Source of the DNA: Actinospineispora acaciae DSM 45401
GTDB lineage: Bacteria > Actinomycetota > Actinomycetes > Mycobacteriales > Pseudonocardiaceae
Assembly (NCBI RefSeq): GCF_000620785.1
Contig: NZ_JIAI01000010.1
Location: 124,001-188,000 of the forward strand
Direction of reading: 5' to 3'
Length of the DNA: 64,000 bases
Shown here: in pieces, positions 47,907-56,069 of the stretch
Layout: the number at the start of each line of letters is the position of its first letter
How positions within the stretch are numbered: position 1 is the stretch's first letter
Notes under the pieces: model-generated
The model's database searches: none
The model's input: only the letters and a program-made list of their open reading frames with translations
What the model was told of the DNA's origin: nothing
Position numbers and translations under genes: made by a program

Positions 47907-49196
47907 ATGTCGAGCGAGCTGATCGTCACCGAGGGTGACCCGGCCGGCGCCCCCGACGGACCCCCGAGGCGCCGGCCCGTCCGCCGCGTCCGGCGCCCGC
48001 ACGGACCGATCAACCGCTGGTGGATCCGCATCCACCGGTGGACGTCGCTGGTCCTCGGCCTGCTGTTGCTGCTGGAGTGCACCAGCGGCGCGGTGCTGCT
48101 CTACGGCAACGACATCGCGCGCGCCGCGCACCCCGAGCGGTACGTGGCCACCCCGAGCGCCTCTCCGATGAGCCAGATCGACGCGCTGCGGATGGTGCGG
48201 GCCACGCACCCGGAGCTGGCGGCCAACGGCGTGCAGGAGTACGAGGGGATCTATCTGGTACGAGGCCCGGCGAACAGCAGGGACTACCTGGACGCGTTCG
48301 TCGACCCGGGCAGCGGGCGGATCAACGGCATCGGCCCCGAGCTGCCCGACTTCGTGCTGTTCATGCTGAACATCCACGACTACGGGCTCACCGGCAAGGG
48401 GATGCCCGGCTACCAGGCATGGCTGAAGACGCCGCTGCCCGAGGCGTTCGGCAAGAACGCCACGCTCGGCTACTACCTGCTCGGGGTGCTCGGCGCGCTG
48501 CTGGTGCTGCTGGCCGTCTCCGGCGCGGTCGTCTGGTGGCCGGGGCTGCGCGCGCTGGCCACCGGGTTCCTGGTGCGGCGCGGGCGCGGCGGGTACGTCC
48601 GCGACCTGGACCTGCACCGGGTGGTCGGGATCGTCGCGGTGCCGTTTCTGCTGATGTGGGGGGTGACCGGGGCGGCGTTCTTCTTCGAGTGGCCGGCGCA
48701 GGCGTACTTCGCGCTGGTGCCCGGCGAGGCGCGCGAAGACCCGCCGGATCCGGCGCGGGGCGGCGGGCCGATGCTGAGCTTCGAGCAGGCCCGCGACGCC
48801 GCGCTGGCCGCGCACCCGGGCGCCGAGGTGGCCGGTTTCACGGCCTCGAAGGTCGATCAGCCCGGCGGTGCGTACTCGTTCCGGCTGCGGCACGACTTCG
48901 ACCCGTACCGGTACTGGAACTGGTCGGGGCCGATCTCGGTCACGGTGGACAGCCACGGCGGCGGCGTGCAGGACTGGGCGCCGGAGGGGCCGGACGTGCC
49001 GGCCACGCAGCGGCTGTGGGACGGCGGGTTCTACTACGGGCTGCACTTCGGGACGTTGGTGTCGCCGGTTCCCCGGGTGGTGTTCCTGTTGTTCGGGCTG
49101 GCGCCGGTGCTGCTCGGCGTCACCGGGGTGACGGTGTGGCTGACCAAGCGGCGCGGCGCGCGCAACCGGCGGCAACGGGCCCCTCGGGCGCCGTGA
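47907..49196 (+). CDS. PepSY-TM domain protein, iron-regulated (PiuB-like)
   Basis: Polytopic membrane protein of 429 aa. About four membrane segments frame an extracytoplasmic PepSY pair: TM near residue 45 (RWTSLVLGLLLLLECTSGAVLLY), LLGVLGALLVLLAVSGAVVWW near 200, IVAVPFLLMWGVTGAAFFF near 240, and VVFLLFGLAPVLLGVTGVTVWL at the C-terminus. The His residues within the membrane segments are typical of PepSY-TM/PiuB proteins linked to siderophore or ferric reduction. An iron box directly upstream indicates DtxR/IdeR control. Its stop overlaps the next GTG by 4 nt. Confidence 0.88.
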   Translation: MSSELIVTEGDPAGAPDGPPRRRPVRRVRRPHGPINRWWIRIHRWTSLVLGLLLLLECTSGAVLLYGNDIARAAHPERYVATPSASPMSQIDALRMVRATHPELAANGVQEYEGIYLVRGPANSRDYLDAFVDPGSGRINGIGPELPDFVLFMLNIHDYGLTGKGMPGYQAWLKTPLPEAFGKNATLGYYLLGVLGALLVLLAVSGAVVWWPGLRALATGFLVRRGRGGYVRDLDLHRVVGIVAVPFLLMWGVTGAAFFFEWPAQAYFALVPGEAREDPPDPARGGGPMLSFEQARDAALAAHPGAEVAGFTASKVDQPGGAYSFRLRHDFDPYRYWNWSGPISVTVDSHGGGVQDWAPEGPDVPATQRLWDGGFYYGLHFGTLVSPVPRVVFLLFGLAPVLLGVTGVTVWLTKRRGARNRRQRAPRAP

Positions 49197-49576
49197 CGGC
49201 GCTGGCGGTGTTCGTGCCGCTGTACTCCGGGTTCCTGGGCTGCTGGGCGTTGGGGTGCGCGGTGCGCGGCGGGCGGCTCGGCGTGGGGCTGCTCGGCGGG
49301 CTGCTGATGCTGGAGCTGACGCTGCTGGTCAGGGCGGGGGTCGAGGTCGCCGGGCTGGTCGGGGCGGACGGTGGGTTCGGGCGGGGTTACGCCGAGCCGG
49401 CGGTGCACCTGGGGTACGTGATCGCCTCGGTCACCGTGCTGCCGCTGGTGCTCGCCGTCACCCGCCGCCCGGACGACGCCGGCGCGCGCCGCTCCGACGG
49501 GCTGGTGGCCGCCGTGGCCTGCGCGGCCGTCGTGGTCGTGACGATCCGTATGGCCACGACGGGCCGTCCCGGGTAA
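49193..49576 (+). CDS. Small membrane protein coupled to the PepSY gene
   Basis: Protein of 127 aa with four hydrophobic segments (TALAVFVPLYSGFLGCWALG, LGVGLLGGLLMLELTLLV, LGYVIASVTVLPLVLAV, LVAAVACAAVVVVTI). No family recognised. The GTG start overlaps the PepSY stop (GTGA), so it is made with that iron-regulated protein and probably works with it at the membrane. Confidence 0.75.
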   Translation: MTALAVFVPLYSGFLGCWALGCAVRGGRLGVGLLGGLLMLELTLLVRAGVEVAGLVGADGGFGRGYAEPAVHLGYVIASVTVLPLVLAVTRRPDDAGARRSDGLVAAVACAAVVVVTIRMATTGRPG

Positions 49577-49585
49577 GGTACTTGC

Positions 49586-50338
49586 ATGACGCTAGTAGAC
49601 GGCGCCCGTGGGCGGGTGGCCGTCGTGACCGGTGGCGGCAGCGGGATCGGCCTGGCCACCGCGAGGCGGCTGCACCGCGACGGCGCCAGCGTCGCCATCA
49701 CCGGGCGTGACGAGGCTCGGTTGCGGACGGCGGCCGGGAGGATCGGCGGGGGCGTGCTCGCGGTGCCCGGCGACGTGGCTCGGGTGGCGGATCTCGACGC
49801 GCTCTATGCCACCGTGGTGCGCGAGCTGGGGCGGATCGACGTGCTGGTGGTCAACGCCGGTGTCAAGCGGTTCGCCGCGCTGCCGGACGTGACCGAGGGG
49901 TTCTTCGACGAGGTCTTCGACGTCAACGCCAAGGGGGCGTTCTTCACCGTGCGCCGGGCGCTGCCGCATCTGCGGGACGGCGCGTCGGTCGTGCTGTGCG
50001 GGCTGGCGCCGGTGGACCCGGCCTGGCGCCGGCCGGGGACCGGCGTCTACGCCGCCTCCAAGGCCGCCGTGCTGTCGCTGGTCGGCACGGCGGCGGCCGA
50101 GCTGGCGCCACGGGGGATCCGGGTGAACGCGGTGTCCCCCGGCGCGATCTCGGTGCCCGGCCCGGCGTACCTGCCCGGCGACGAGATGGCCGAGCGGATG
50201 CGCCGGATCGCCGAGGCGGTGCCGCTGAACCGGCTCGGCACACCCGACGAGGTGGCCGGCGTCGTCGCGTTCCTGGCGTCGGGCGACGCGTCGTACGTCA
50301 CCGGGCAGGAGATCGTCGTGGACGGCGGGCTGTCCTAG
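49586..50338 (+). CDS. Short-chain dehydrogenase/reductase
   Basis: Classical SDR of 250 aa: cofactor motif TGGGSGIG, NAGV motif, and YxxxK in YAASKAAV. The Ser of the catalytic triad would be expected in VVLCGLAPVD, where Ser is not in the canonical place (LCGLA instead of a Ser-containing strand), so activity is a little uncertain. ATG start 9 nt behind the small membrane protein gene, so it may belong to the same transcript. The C-terminus EIVVDGGLS is typical. Substrate unknown. Confidence 0.85.
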   Translation: MTLVDGARGRVAVVTGGGSGIGLATARRLHRDGASVAITGRDEARLRTAAGRIGGGVLAVPGDVARVADLDALYATVVRELGRIDVLVVNAGVKRFAALPDVTEGFFDEVFDVNAKGAFFTVRRALPHLRDGASVVLCGLAPVDPAWRRPGTGVYAASKAAVLSLVGTAAAELAPRGIRVNAVSPGAISVPGPAYLPGDEMAERMRRIAEAVPLNRLGTPDEVAGVVAFLASGDASYVTGQEIVVDGGLS

Positions 50339-50344
50339 GGGCGG

Positions 50345-50408
50345 CGCGGGACTCGCCCTGACAAATATCCCGACTCACCCTGACAAATGTCCCGACTCGC
50401 GGGCGGTC
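50345..50408. repeat. Intergenic repeat unit, two tandem copies
   Basis: Two tandem words (actcgccctgacaaatatcc and actcaccctgacaaatgtcc) followed by cgactcgcgggcgg. The exact 15-mer core is at 50373-50387. It lies between the convergent ends of the SDR gene and selD. Confidence 0.8.
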
Positions 50409-50420
50409 TGGGCCGGGGGG

Positions 50421-51455
50421 CTAGCGGAGGGTGATGTGGCCGGCGCCGGGGTGGACGTGGCCTATGACGGCGGCGGGTGGGCCCAGTTCGGCGGCGGCGG
50501 CCGCGGCGGCTTCGGGGGCGGCGCCGAAGAGGAGGCCGCCGGAGGTTTGGGCGTCGGAGAGGAGCAGGACGTCCAGTTCGTCTACGCCGGTGGCGGTGAC
50601 GCGGTCGGCGACCCAGTCGCGGTTGCGGCGCGAGCCGCCGGGGAGCACGCCGCTCTCGGCGAGCGCGCGCACGCCGGGGATGACCGGGACCGAGGCCACG
50701 TCGAGGGTGACGTCCACGCCGGACGCCTCGGCCATCTTGCGCAGGTGGCCGAGCAGGCCGTAGCCGGTCACGTCGGTGGCACCGGTGGCGCCGGCGGCCA
50801 GTGCGGCGGCGGAGGCGGCGGCGTTCGGGGTGGTCATGGACGCGATCGCGAGCTCGACCACGGCCGGGGGCGCGACGCCGGACTTGACCGCGGAGCTGGC
50901 GATGCCGGTGCCCAGCGCCTTGGTGAGCACCAGCGCGTCGCCGTCGCGAAGGCCGGCGTTGGTCAGGATCCGGTCCGGGTGCACCTCGCCGACCACGGCC
51001 AGCCCGTACTTCGGCTCAGGGTCGTCCACGCTGTGCCCGCCGACCACCGCGAACCCGCACTCGGCGCCGGCCTGCGCCCCGCCGGCCAGCACCTCGGCGA
51101 GCAGGTCGGTGGACAGCTCGGTGGACGGCCAGGCCACCAGGTTGAGCGCGAACAGCGGGCGCCCGCCCATGGCGTAGACGTCGGAGACCGCGTTCACCGC
51201 GGCGATCCGGCCCCAGGTGCGCGGGTCGTCCACCAGCGGGGTGAAGAAGTCGGTGGTGGCGACCAGCGCGCGGTCCGCGTCCAGCCGCCAGACCGCAGCG
51301 TCGTCCCCGGTCTCGGTGCCGACCAGCAGGTCGGGGTGGGCCTGCGGGGTGAGCCCGGCCAGCACGTCGGCGAGCAGGCCGGGGGCGAGCTTGCACGCGC
51401 ACCCCCCGCCGTGGCTGTACTCGGTGAGCCTGCGGGTGGGCGGCGCGGCGGTCAT
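50421..51455 (-). CDS. selD: Selenide, water dikinase
   Basis: Enzyme of 344 aa that makes selenophosphate from selenide and ATP for selenocysteine and other selenium uses. The N-terminal active site reads SHGGGCACKL; Cys19 and Lys22 correspond to the essential Cys/Lys pair, so this SelD is not itself a selenoprotein. TGDDAAVW, the Gly-rich region VGGHSVDDPEP and VTGYGLLGH are family motifs. It is transcribed away from selA and selB but lies beside them. Confidence 0.95.
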   Translation of the reverse strand: MTAAPPTRRLTEYSHGGGCACKLAPGLLADVLAGLTPQAHPDLLVGTETGDDAAVWRLDADRALVATTDFFTPLVDDPRTWGRIAAVNAVSDVYAMGGRPLFALNLVAWPSTELSTDLLAEVLAGGAQAGAECGFAVVGGHSVDDPEPKYGLAVVGEVHPDRILTNAGLRDGDALVLTKALGTGIASSAVKSGVAPPAVVELAIASMTTPNAAASAAALAAGATGATDVTGYGLLGHLRKMAEASGVDVTLDVASVPVIPGVRALAESGVLPGGSRRNRDWVADRVTATGVDELDVLLLSDAQTSGGLLFGAAPEAAAAAAAELGPPAAVIGHVHPGAGHITLR

Positions 51456-51569
51456 GGGAATGAGGCTAGCCGCGCGCGCTCGCTTCGGCGCGCCCGGAGC
51501 GACCGCTCGGGCGATCGGTCCTGTGGATAAAGGCCACGCGCGGGGGTGGCACACTGTTAGCGTGCGTGC

Positions 51570-51818
51570 ATGGCTGACGAGGACGAGCTGGATCGGCGGT
51601 TCCGCAAGCTCGCGGTCGAGCACGCCGAGACCCGCTGGCTCGCCCTTCGTCTGGACGACGACGTGAACGAGTTCCGCGACGAGCTTCGCGCGGTGGACAC
51701 CAAGCTGGTCGAGCACACGGCCCGGTTCGACTCGGTGGACGCACAGCTGCGTTCGCTCACGCAGATGGTCGGAGAGGTGCTCAACCGCCTCCCTGAGCGG
51801 GGCCCCGACCAGCGCTAG
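51570..51818 (+). CDS. 82-aa coiled-coil protein between selD and selA
   Basis: Highly charged, all-helical protein (VEHAETRWLALRLDDDVNEF, LRAVDTKLVEHTARFDSVDA) with a clear heptad pattern of Leu/Val residues, probably a coiled-coil dimer. No known domain. It starts with ATG and ends 9 nt before the selA GTG on the same strand, so it is in the selA-selB transcript. A role in selenium metabolism is possible only from context. Confidence 0.7.
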   Translation: MADEDELDRRFRKLAVEHAETRWLALRLDDDVNEFRDELRAVDTKLVEHTARFDSVDAQLRSLTQMVGEVLNRLPERGPDQR

Positions 51819-51827
51819 TCTCACCGG

Positions 51828-53201
51828 GTGAGCGATGTGCGGCGGGCGGTGCCCCGGACGGACACCGTGCTGGCCGCGCCGGAGCTGGCGCAGGCGCAGC
51901 GGCGGTTGGGGCGGGCGCTGGTCAAGCGGGTGGTCGCGGACGCGCAGCGGCGGGTGCGGGCCGGCGAGCTGGCGCCGGAGCGGGTGGTGGACGCGACGCT
52001 GGCCGCGCTGCCGGACACGGCGGCCGGCAGCCTCACGCCGGTGCTGAACGCGACGGGCGTGCTGCTGCACACGAACCTGGGCCGGGCGCCGCTGTCCGAG
52101 GCCGCCGTCGCCGCGCTGGGGGTGGCCGCCGGGAGCTGTGACGTCGAGCTGGACCTGGGCACCGGGGCGCGCGGCCGGCGGGGTCGCGGTGCGCTGGACG
52201 CGCTGGCCGCCGCCGTGCCGGCCGCCGGTGCGGTGCACGTGGTGAACAACGGCGCCGCCGCGCTCGCCCTGGTGGCCACCGCGCTGGCCGGGGCCGGCGC
52301 CGCGTCCGGCACGCCGCGCGAGATCGTGATCGCCCGGGGCGAGCTGGTGGAGATCGGCGACGGGTTCCGCATCCCGGACCTGCTCGCGGCCACCGGCGCC
52401 CGGCTGCGCGAGGTCGGGACCACGAACCGGGTGCACGCGCGCGACTACGAGGACGCGATCGGGCCGGACACCGGGTTCGTGCTCAAGGTCCACCCGTCCA
52501 ACTTCCAGATCACCGGGTTCACCTCGTCGGTGTCGGTGGCCGAGCTGGCCGGCCTCGGCGGCCCGCCGCTGGTGGTGGACATCGGGTCGGGGCTGCTCGC
52601 GCCGGATCCGCTGCTGCCCGACGAGCCGGACGCGGCCACCGTGCTCGCCGACGGCGCCACGCTGGTCACCGCGTCCGGGGACAAGCTGCTCGGCGGGCCG
52701 CAGGCCGGGCTGCTGCTCGGCTCCCCCGGGGCCGGCGCCGACCTGGTGCAGCGCCTGCGCCGCCACCCCCTGGCCCGCGCGCTGCGGGTGGACAAGCTGA
52801 CCCTGGCCGCGCTGGAGGCCACCCTGGCCGGCCCGCCGACGCCGACCGCCCGCGCCCTGCACGCCGACCCCGCCGTGCTGGCCGAACGCGCCGAGACGCT
52901 GGCCGCCCGGCTGCGCGCGGAAGGGGTGGACGCGGTCGCCGTCGGTTCGGAGGCCACCGTCGGCGGCGGCGGCGCGCCCGGGGTGAGCCTGCCCAGCGCG
53001 GCGGTGGCACTGCCCGAGCGGTACGCGGCCGCGCTACGTCAACCCGAGCGTCAACCCGAGCGTCAAGCCGGGCGGACCAGCGTGCTCGGTCGGCTGGAGG
53101 GCGGGCGCTGCCTGCTCGACCTGCGCGCGCTGCCCGAGGAGGCCGACGAGCGGCTGTTCACGGCGGTTCGCACGGTGGCCACCGGTGGCGCGGACGGATG
53201 A
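51828..53201 (+). CDS. selA: L-seryl-tRNA(Sec) selenium transferase
   Basis: PLP enzyme of 457 aa that converts Ser-tRNA-Sec to Sec-tRNA-Sec with selenophosphate. The PLP-binding Lys is K286 in TASGDKLLGGPQAG. Also typical are the N-terminal INTGVLLHTNLGRA-like segment (NATGVLLHTNLGRAPLS), HVVNNGAAALALV and KVHPSNFQITGF. GTG start; the stop overlaps the selB ATG by 4 nt. Length is normal. Confidence 0.96.
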   Translation: MSDVRRAVPRTDTVLAAPELAQAQRRLGRALVKRVVADAQRRVRAGELAPERVVDATLAALPDTAAGSLTPVLNATGVLLHTNLGRAPLSEAAVAALGVAAGSCDVELDLGTGARGRRGRGALDALAAAVPAAGAVHVVNNGAAALALVATALAGAGAASGTPREIVIARGELVEIGDGFRIPDLLAATGARLREVGTTNRVHARDYEDAIGPDTGFVLKVHPSNFQITGFTSSVSVAELAGLGGPPLVVDIGSGLLAPDPLLPDEPDAATVLADGATLVTASGDKLLGGPQAGLLLGSPGAGADLVQRLRRHPLARALRVDKLTLAALEATLAGPPTPTARALHADPAVLAERAETLAARLRAEGVDAVAVGSEATVGGGGAPGVSLPSAAVALPERYAAALRQPERQPERQAGRTSVLGRLEGGRCLLDLRALPEEADERLFTAVRTVATGGADG

Positions 53202-55033
53202 GCCGGATGCACGTCATCGCCACGGCGGGGCACGTGGACCACGGCAAGTCGACGCTGGTGCGCGCGCTGACCGGGATGGAGCCGGACCGCTGGGCCGAGG
53301 AGCGGCGCCGGGGCATGACGATCGACCTGGGCTTCGCCTGGACGGGGCTGCCCAGCGGCGAGACCGTCGCGTTCGTGGACGTGCCGGGGCACGAGCGGTT
53401 CGTCGGCACGATGCTGGCCGGGGTCGGACCGGTGCCGGCGGTGATGTTCGTGGTGGCCGCCGACGAGGGCTGGATGCCGCAGTCCACCGAGCACCTGGAC
53501 GCGCTGGCCGCGCTCGGCGCCGGGCACGGGCTGCTGGTCATCACCCGCTCGGACCTGATGGAGCCCGAGCTGGCGCGCGACGAGGCGCGCGAGCACCTGG
53601 CCGGCACCCCGCTGGCGGACATGAAGGCGGTGTGCGTCTCCGGGGCCACCGGCGCCGGGCTGGACGAGCTGCGGGCCGCGCTGGACGAGCTGGTCGCGCG
53701 GCTGCCCGCGCCCGATCCGGACGCCGACGTGCGGCTGTGGGTGGACCGGGCGTTCACCATCCGCGGCGCCGGCACGGTGGTCACCGGGACGCTGGCCGGC
53801 GGGCGCATCGCGGTGGACGACGAACTGCTGCTGGAGCCGGGCGGGCGCCGGGTCGGGGTGCGCGGGCTGCAGTCGCTGGGCGAGTCGGTGCCGGCCGCGA
53901 CGGGGGTGGCCAGGGTGGCCGTCAACCTGCGCGGGCTGCCGCGCCAGACGGTCGGGCGCGGCGACGTGCTGGTCACCCCGGGCCGCTGGCTGACCACCGA
54001 CGTGGTCGACGTCCGGCTGCACGCCGGCGCCGAGCCCGCCGGCGAGCTGCCCGAACAGCTCAGCCTGCACATCGGGGCGGCCGCCGTGCCGGTGCGGGCC
54101 CGCCCGCTCGGCAGCGGCGGCCGCCCGCACGGGGACACCGCCCGGCTCACCCTGCGCACGGCGCTGCCGCTGCGGGTCGGCGACCGCGCGCTGCTGCGCG
54201 ACCCCGGCCGGCACCGGATCACCGCCGGCCTGACGGTGCTCGACGTCCGCCCGCCCCCGCTGGCCAGGCGCGGCGCGGCGGCCCGGCGCGCGGCGGTGCT
54301 GAACGGCATGACCGGCGGCCCGGACGCCGTCGGCGAGGTGGCCAGGCGCGGCCTGGTCAGGGCCGCCGAGCTGGCCGCCATGGGCGCGCTCGACGCCCGT
54401 GAGCTGGACCGCGACGCCCGCGTGGTGCGCGCCGGGGACTGGCTGCTGGACCGCGAGCACGCCGTCGCGCTCGCTGACCGCCTGCTCGCCTCCGTCGCCG
54501 CGCACGACGCCGCCGACCCGCTCGACCCCGGGCTGCCGCTCGGCGCCGCCCGCCGGCTGCTCGACCTGCCGGAGACCCGCCTGGTGGAGGCCCTGCTCGA
54601 CCTTCCCCCCGCCGCCGGCCAGCTGGTATCCCGCGACGGCCGGGTCCGCCGCGCGTCCGACGACCCCGCCGACGCCCTCCCCGCCGCCCTGCGCGCCGCC
54701 CTGGCCGAGGTGCGCGCCGGCCTCGAAGTCGACCGGTTCGCCGCCCCGGACGCCAACCGCCTCGCCGAGCTGGGCCTCGGCCCCAAACAACTGGCCACCC
54801 TGGTCCGCGCCGGCGAGCTGACGAAGATCACCGACGGGGTGTACCTGCTGCCCGGCGCCGAGCACGCCGCCGCCGAGGTCCTCACCGGCCTCGGCGACCG
54901 TGAGTTCACCCTCAGCGAGGCCCGCCAGGCGCTCGGCACCAGCCGCCGCGTCGCCGTCCCACTGCTGGAACGCCTGGCCCGCCTCGGCCTGACCCGCCGC
55001 ACCCCCGACGGCAACCACCGCCTGACCCACTGA
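53198..55033 (+). CDS. selB: Selenocysteine-specific translation elongation factor
   Basis: GTPase of 611 aa that brings Sec-tRNA-Sec to UGA codons by reading the SECIS hairpin in the mRNA. The G1 motif is AGHVDHGKST, G2 is in RRRGMTIDLGF and G3 is DVPGHE. EF-Tu-like beta-barrels follow. The C-terminal third holds the winged-helix repeats that bind SECIS RNA (LLDLPETRLVEALLDLPP, LGLGPKQLATLVRAGEL, and the final FTLSEARQALGTSRRVAVPL). It overlaps selA by ATGA. Confidence 0.96.
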   Translation: MSRMHVIATAGHVDHGKSTLVRALTGMEPDRWAEERRRGMTIDLGFAWTGLPSGETVAFVDVPGHERFVGTMLAGVGPVPAVMFVVAADEGWMPQSTEHLDALAALGAGHGLLVITRSDLMEPELARDEAREHLAGTPLADMKAVCVSGATGAGLDELRAALDELVARLPAPDPDADVRLWVDRAFTIRGAGTVVTGTLAGGRIAVDDELLLEPGGRRVGVRGLQSLGESVPAATGVARVAVNLRGLPRQTVGRGDVLVTPGRWLTTDVVDVRLHAGAEPAGELPEQLSLHIGAAAVPVRARPLGSGGRPHGDTARLTLRTALPLRVGDRALLRDPGRHRITAGLTVLDVRPPPLARRGAAARRAAVLNGMTGGPDAVGEVARRGLVRAAELAAMGALDARELDRDARVVRAGDWLLDREHAVALADRLLASVAAHDAADPLDPGLPLGAARRLLDLPETRLVEALLDLPPAAGQLVSRDGRVRRASDDPADALPAALRAALAEVRAGLEVDRFAAPDANRLAELGLGPKQLATLVRAGELTKITDGVYLLPGAEHAAAEVLTGLGDREFTLSEARQALGTSRRVAVPLLERLARLGLTRRTPDGNHRLTH

Positions 55034-55050
55034 CCACCCGCCCTCCCTCC

Positions 55051-55180
55051 CCCCGCGAGTCCCGCGTTTCAGCACCCTGAGTCCGTCGTCTGGGCACACC
55101 CGCCGACGCCGGGCACGGCCGCCGGGCGCGGGTGTGCCGAAACGCGGGACTCAGTGTGCCCAGACGCGGGACTCGCGGGG
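55051..55180. repeat. Long nested hairpin element after selB
   Basis: The outer 17-bp arms ccccgcgagtcccgcgt (55051-55067) and acgcgggactcgcgggg (55164-55180) are perfect. Inner stems gcgtttc/gaaacgc, ctgagtcc/ggactcag, gtctgggcacac/gtgtgcccagac and cacacccg/cgggtgtg are perfect too. The 130 nt can fold into one long rod. It lies between selB and the STAS gene. Confidence 0.85.
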
Positions 55181-55255
55181 GGTTACCCGGCGTCCACGTA
55201 CGCAGGGACGGTGCCACGATTTGTTAGCGCCGGGTAAGAGGCCTACCGTGCGGCT

Positions 55256-55633
55256 GTGACCGATCCGTCGGCCGAGGACCCGATCAGCATCCAGATCGAG
55301 GAGCCGATGCCGGGCACCTCGCTGCTGCGGGTGGCCGGGGAGGTCGACATGCTCACCTCACCGATGCTGCGCGACGGCGTCGCGGACGCGCTCGCGCTCG
55401 AACCCCGGCTGCTGGTGATCGAGCTGGACGGCATCGAGTTCCTGGGGACCAGCGGCCTGGCGGCGCTGTTTGAGGCGCGCGACGAGGCGTCCCGGCGGGG
55501 GTGCGAGCTGCGCCTGGTGTGCTCCAGCCGGCGGGTGCTGCGGCCGCTGGAGATCGCCGGGCTGATCGACCTGTTCAAGATCGCGGAGTCGGTGCCGGGT
55601 GCGCTCGCCGGAGCGGGGTCGGATTCGGGGTAG
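55256..55633 (+). CDS. STAS-domain anti-sigma factor antagonist
   Basis: Protein of 125 aa of the SpoIIAA/RsbV fold. The phospho-acceptor Ser is in EFLGTSGLAALF. The N-terminal strand LRVAGEVDMLTSP is standard. Unphosphorylated, it would bind an RsbW-like anti-sigma factor and free its sigma factor; the candidate kinase and sigma factor lie at 56889 and 57293. It is separated from them by WhiB and a minus-strand gene, and ends in a strong hairpin. Confidence 0.9.
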   Translation: MTDPSAEDPISIQIEEPMPGTSLLRVAGEVDMLTSPMLRDGVADALALEPRLLVIELDGIEFLGTSGLAALFEARDEASRRGCELRLVCSSRRVLRPLEIAGLIDLFKIAESVPGALAGAGSDSG

Positions 55634-55679
55634 GCCGTGTTTAAGAAGTCCAGGTCGATGGGCTTCTTAAACATGGCCT
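55632..55679 (+). terminator. 17-bp hairpin terminator after the STAS gene
   Basis: aggccgtgtttaagaag pairs with cttcttaaacatggcct (one G-U wobble) around a 14-nt loop; it starts at the stop codon. Confidence 0.85.
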
Positions 55680-55762
55680 GGATCCCACGTTTGAGTTAGC
55701 CCCGGCCCGGGAACAGGGGTCGGGGTTGGGGTCTTTCGACCCCGGGAACGAGGTGATCATCC

Positions 55763-56059
55763 GTGAGCGACCTATCCCGTCTGCCTGGGCCTTCGGAGCA
55801 CGAGTGGCAGTGGCAGCGGCTCGGATCGTGCCGGGGCATGGACAGCGCGAGGTTCTTCCATCCCGACGGGGAGCGCAACCCGTCCCGTGCCCGTCGCACG
55901 GCCCGCGCCAAAGAGGTGTGCTCACACTGTCCGGTGATCGAGCCGTGTCGTGAGTTCGCGTTGCGCACCAGGGAGCCGTTCGGGGTGTGGGGCGGGCTCG
56001 CGGAGTCCGAGCGCCGGGCGATCCTGGAGCGGCGGTCTCACCGAGCCGTGCCCGGCTGA
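55763..56059 (+). CDS. WhiB-family iron-sulfur regulator
   Basis: Protein of 98 aa. Four cluster-ligand Cys are C23, C53, C56 and C62 (CxxC...CxxxxxC layout), and GVWGGL at about residue 74 is the family turn. The C-terminus is basic (RRAILERRSHR). WhiB-like proteins bind a redox-sensitive 4Fe-4S cluster and work with the principal sigma factor or as thiol reductases. GTG start. Which subfamily (WhiB1/2/3 or WblE) is not certain. Confidence 0.93.
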   Translation: MSDLSRLPGPSEHEWQWQRLGSCRGMDSARFFHPDGERNPSRARRTARAKEVCSHCPVIEPCREFALRTREPFGVWGGLAESERRAILERRSHRAVPG

Positions 56060-56069
56060 AGGGCGTGCC

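Noticed and set aside
50421..51455. SelD as a selenoprotein
   Set aside because: The active site codon gives Cys (GGCACK); there is no in-frame UGA.
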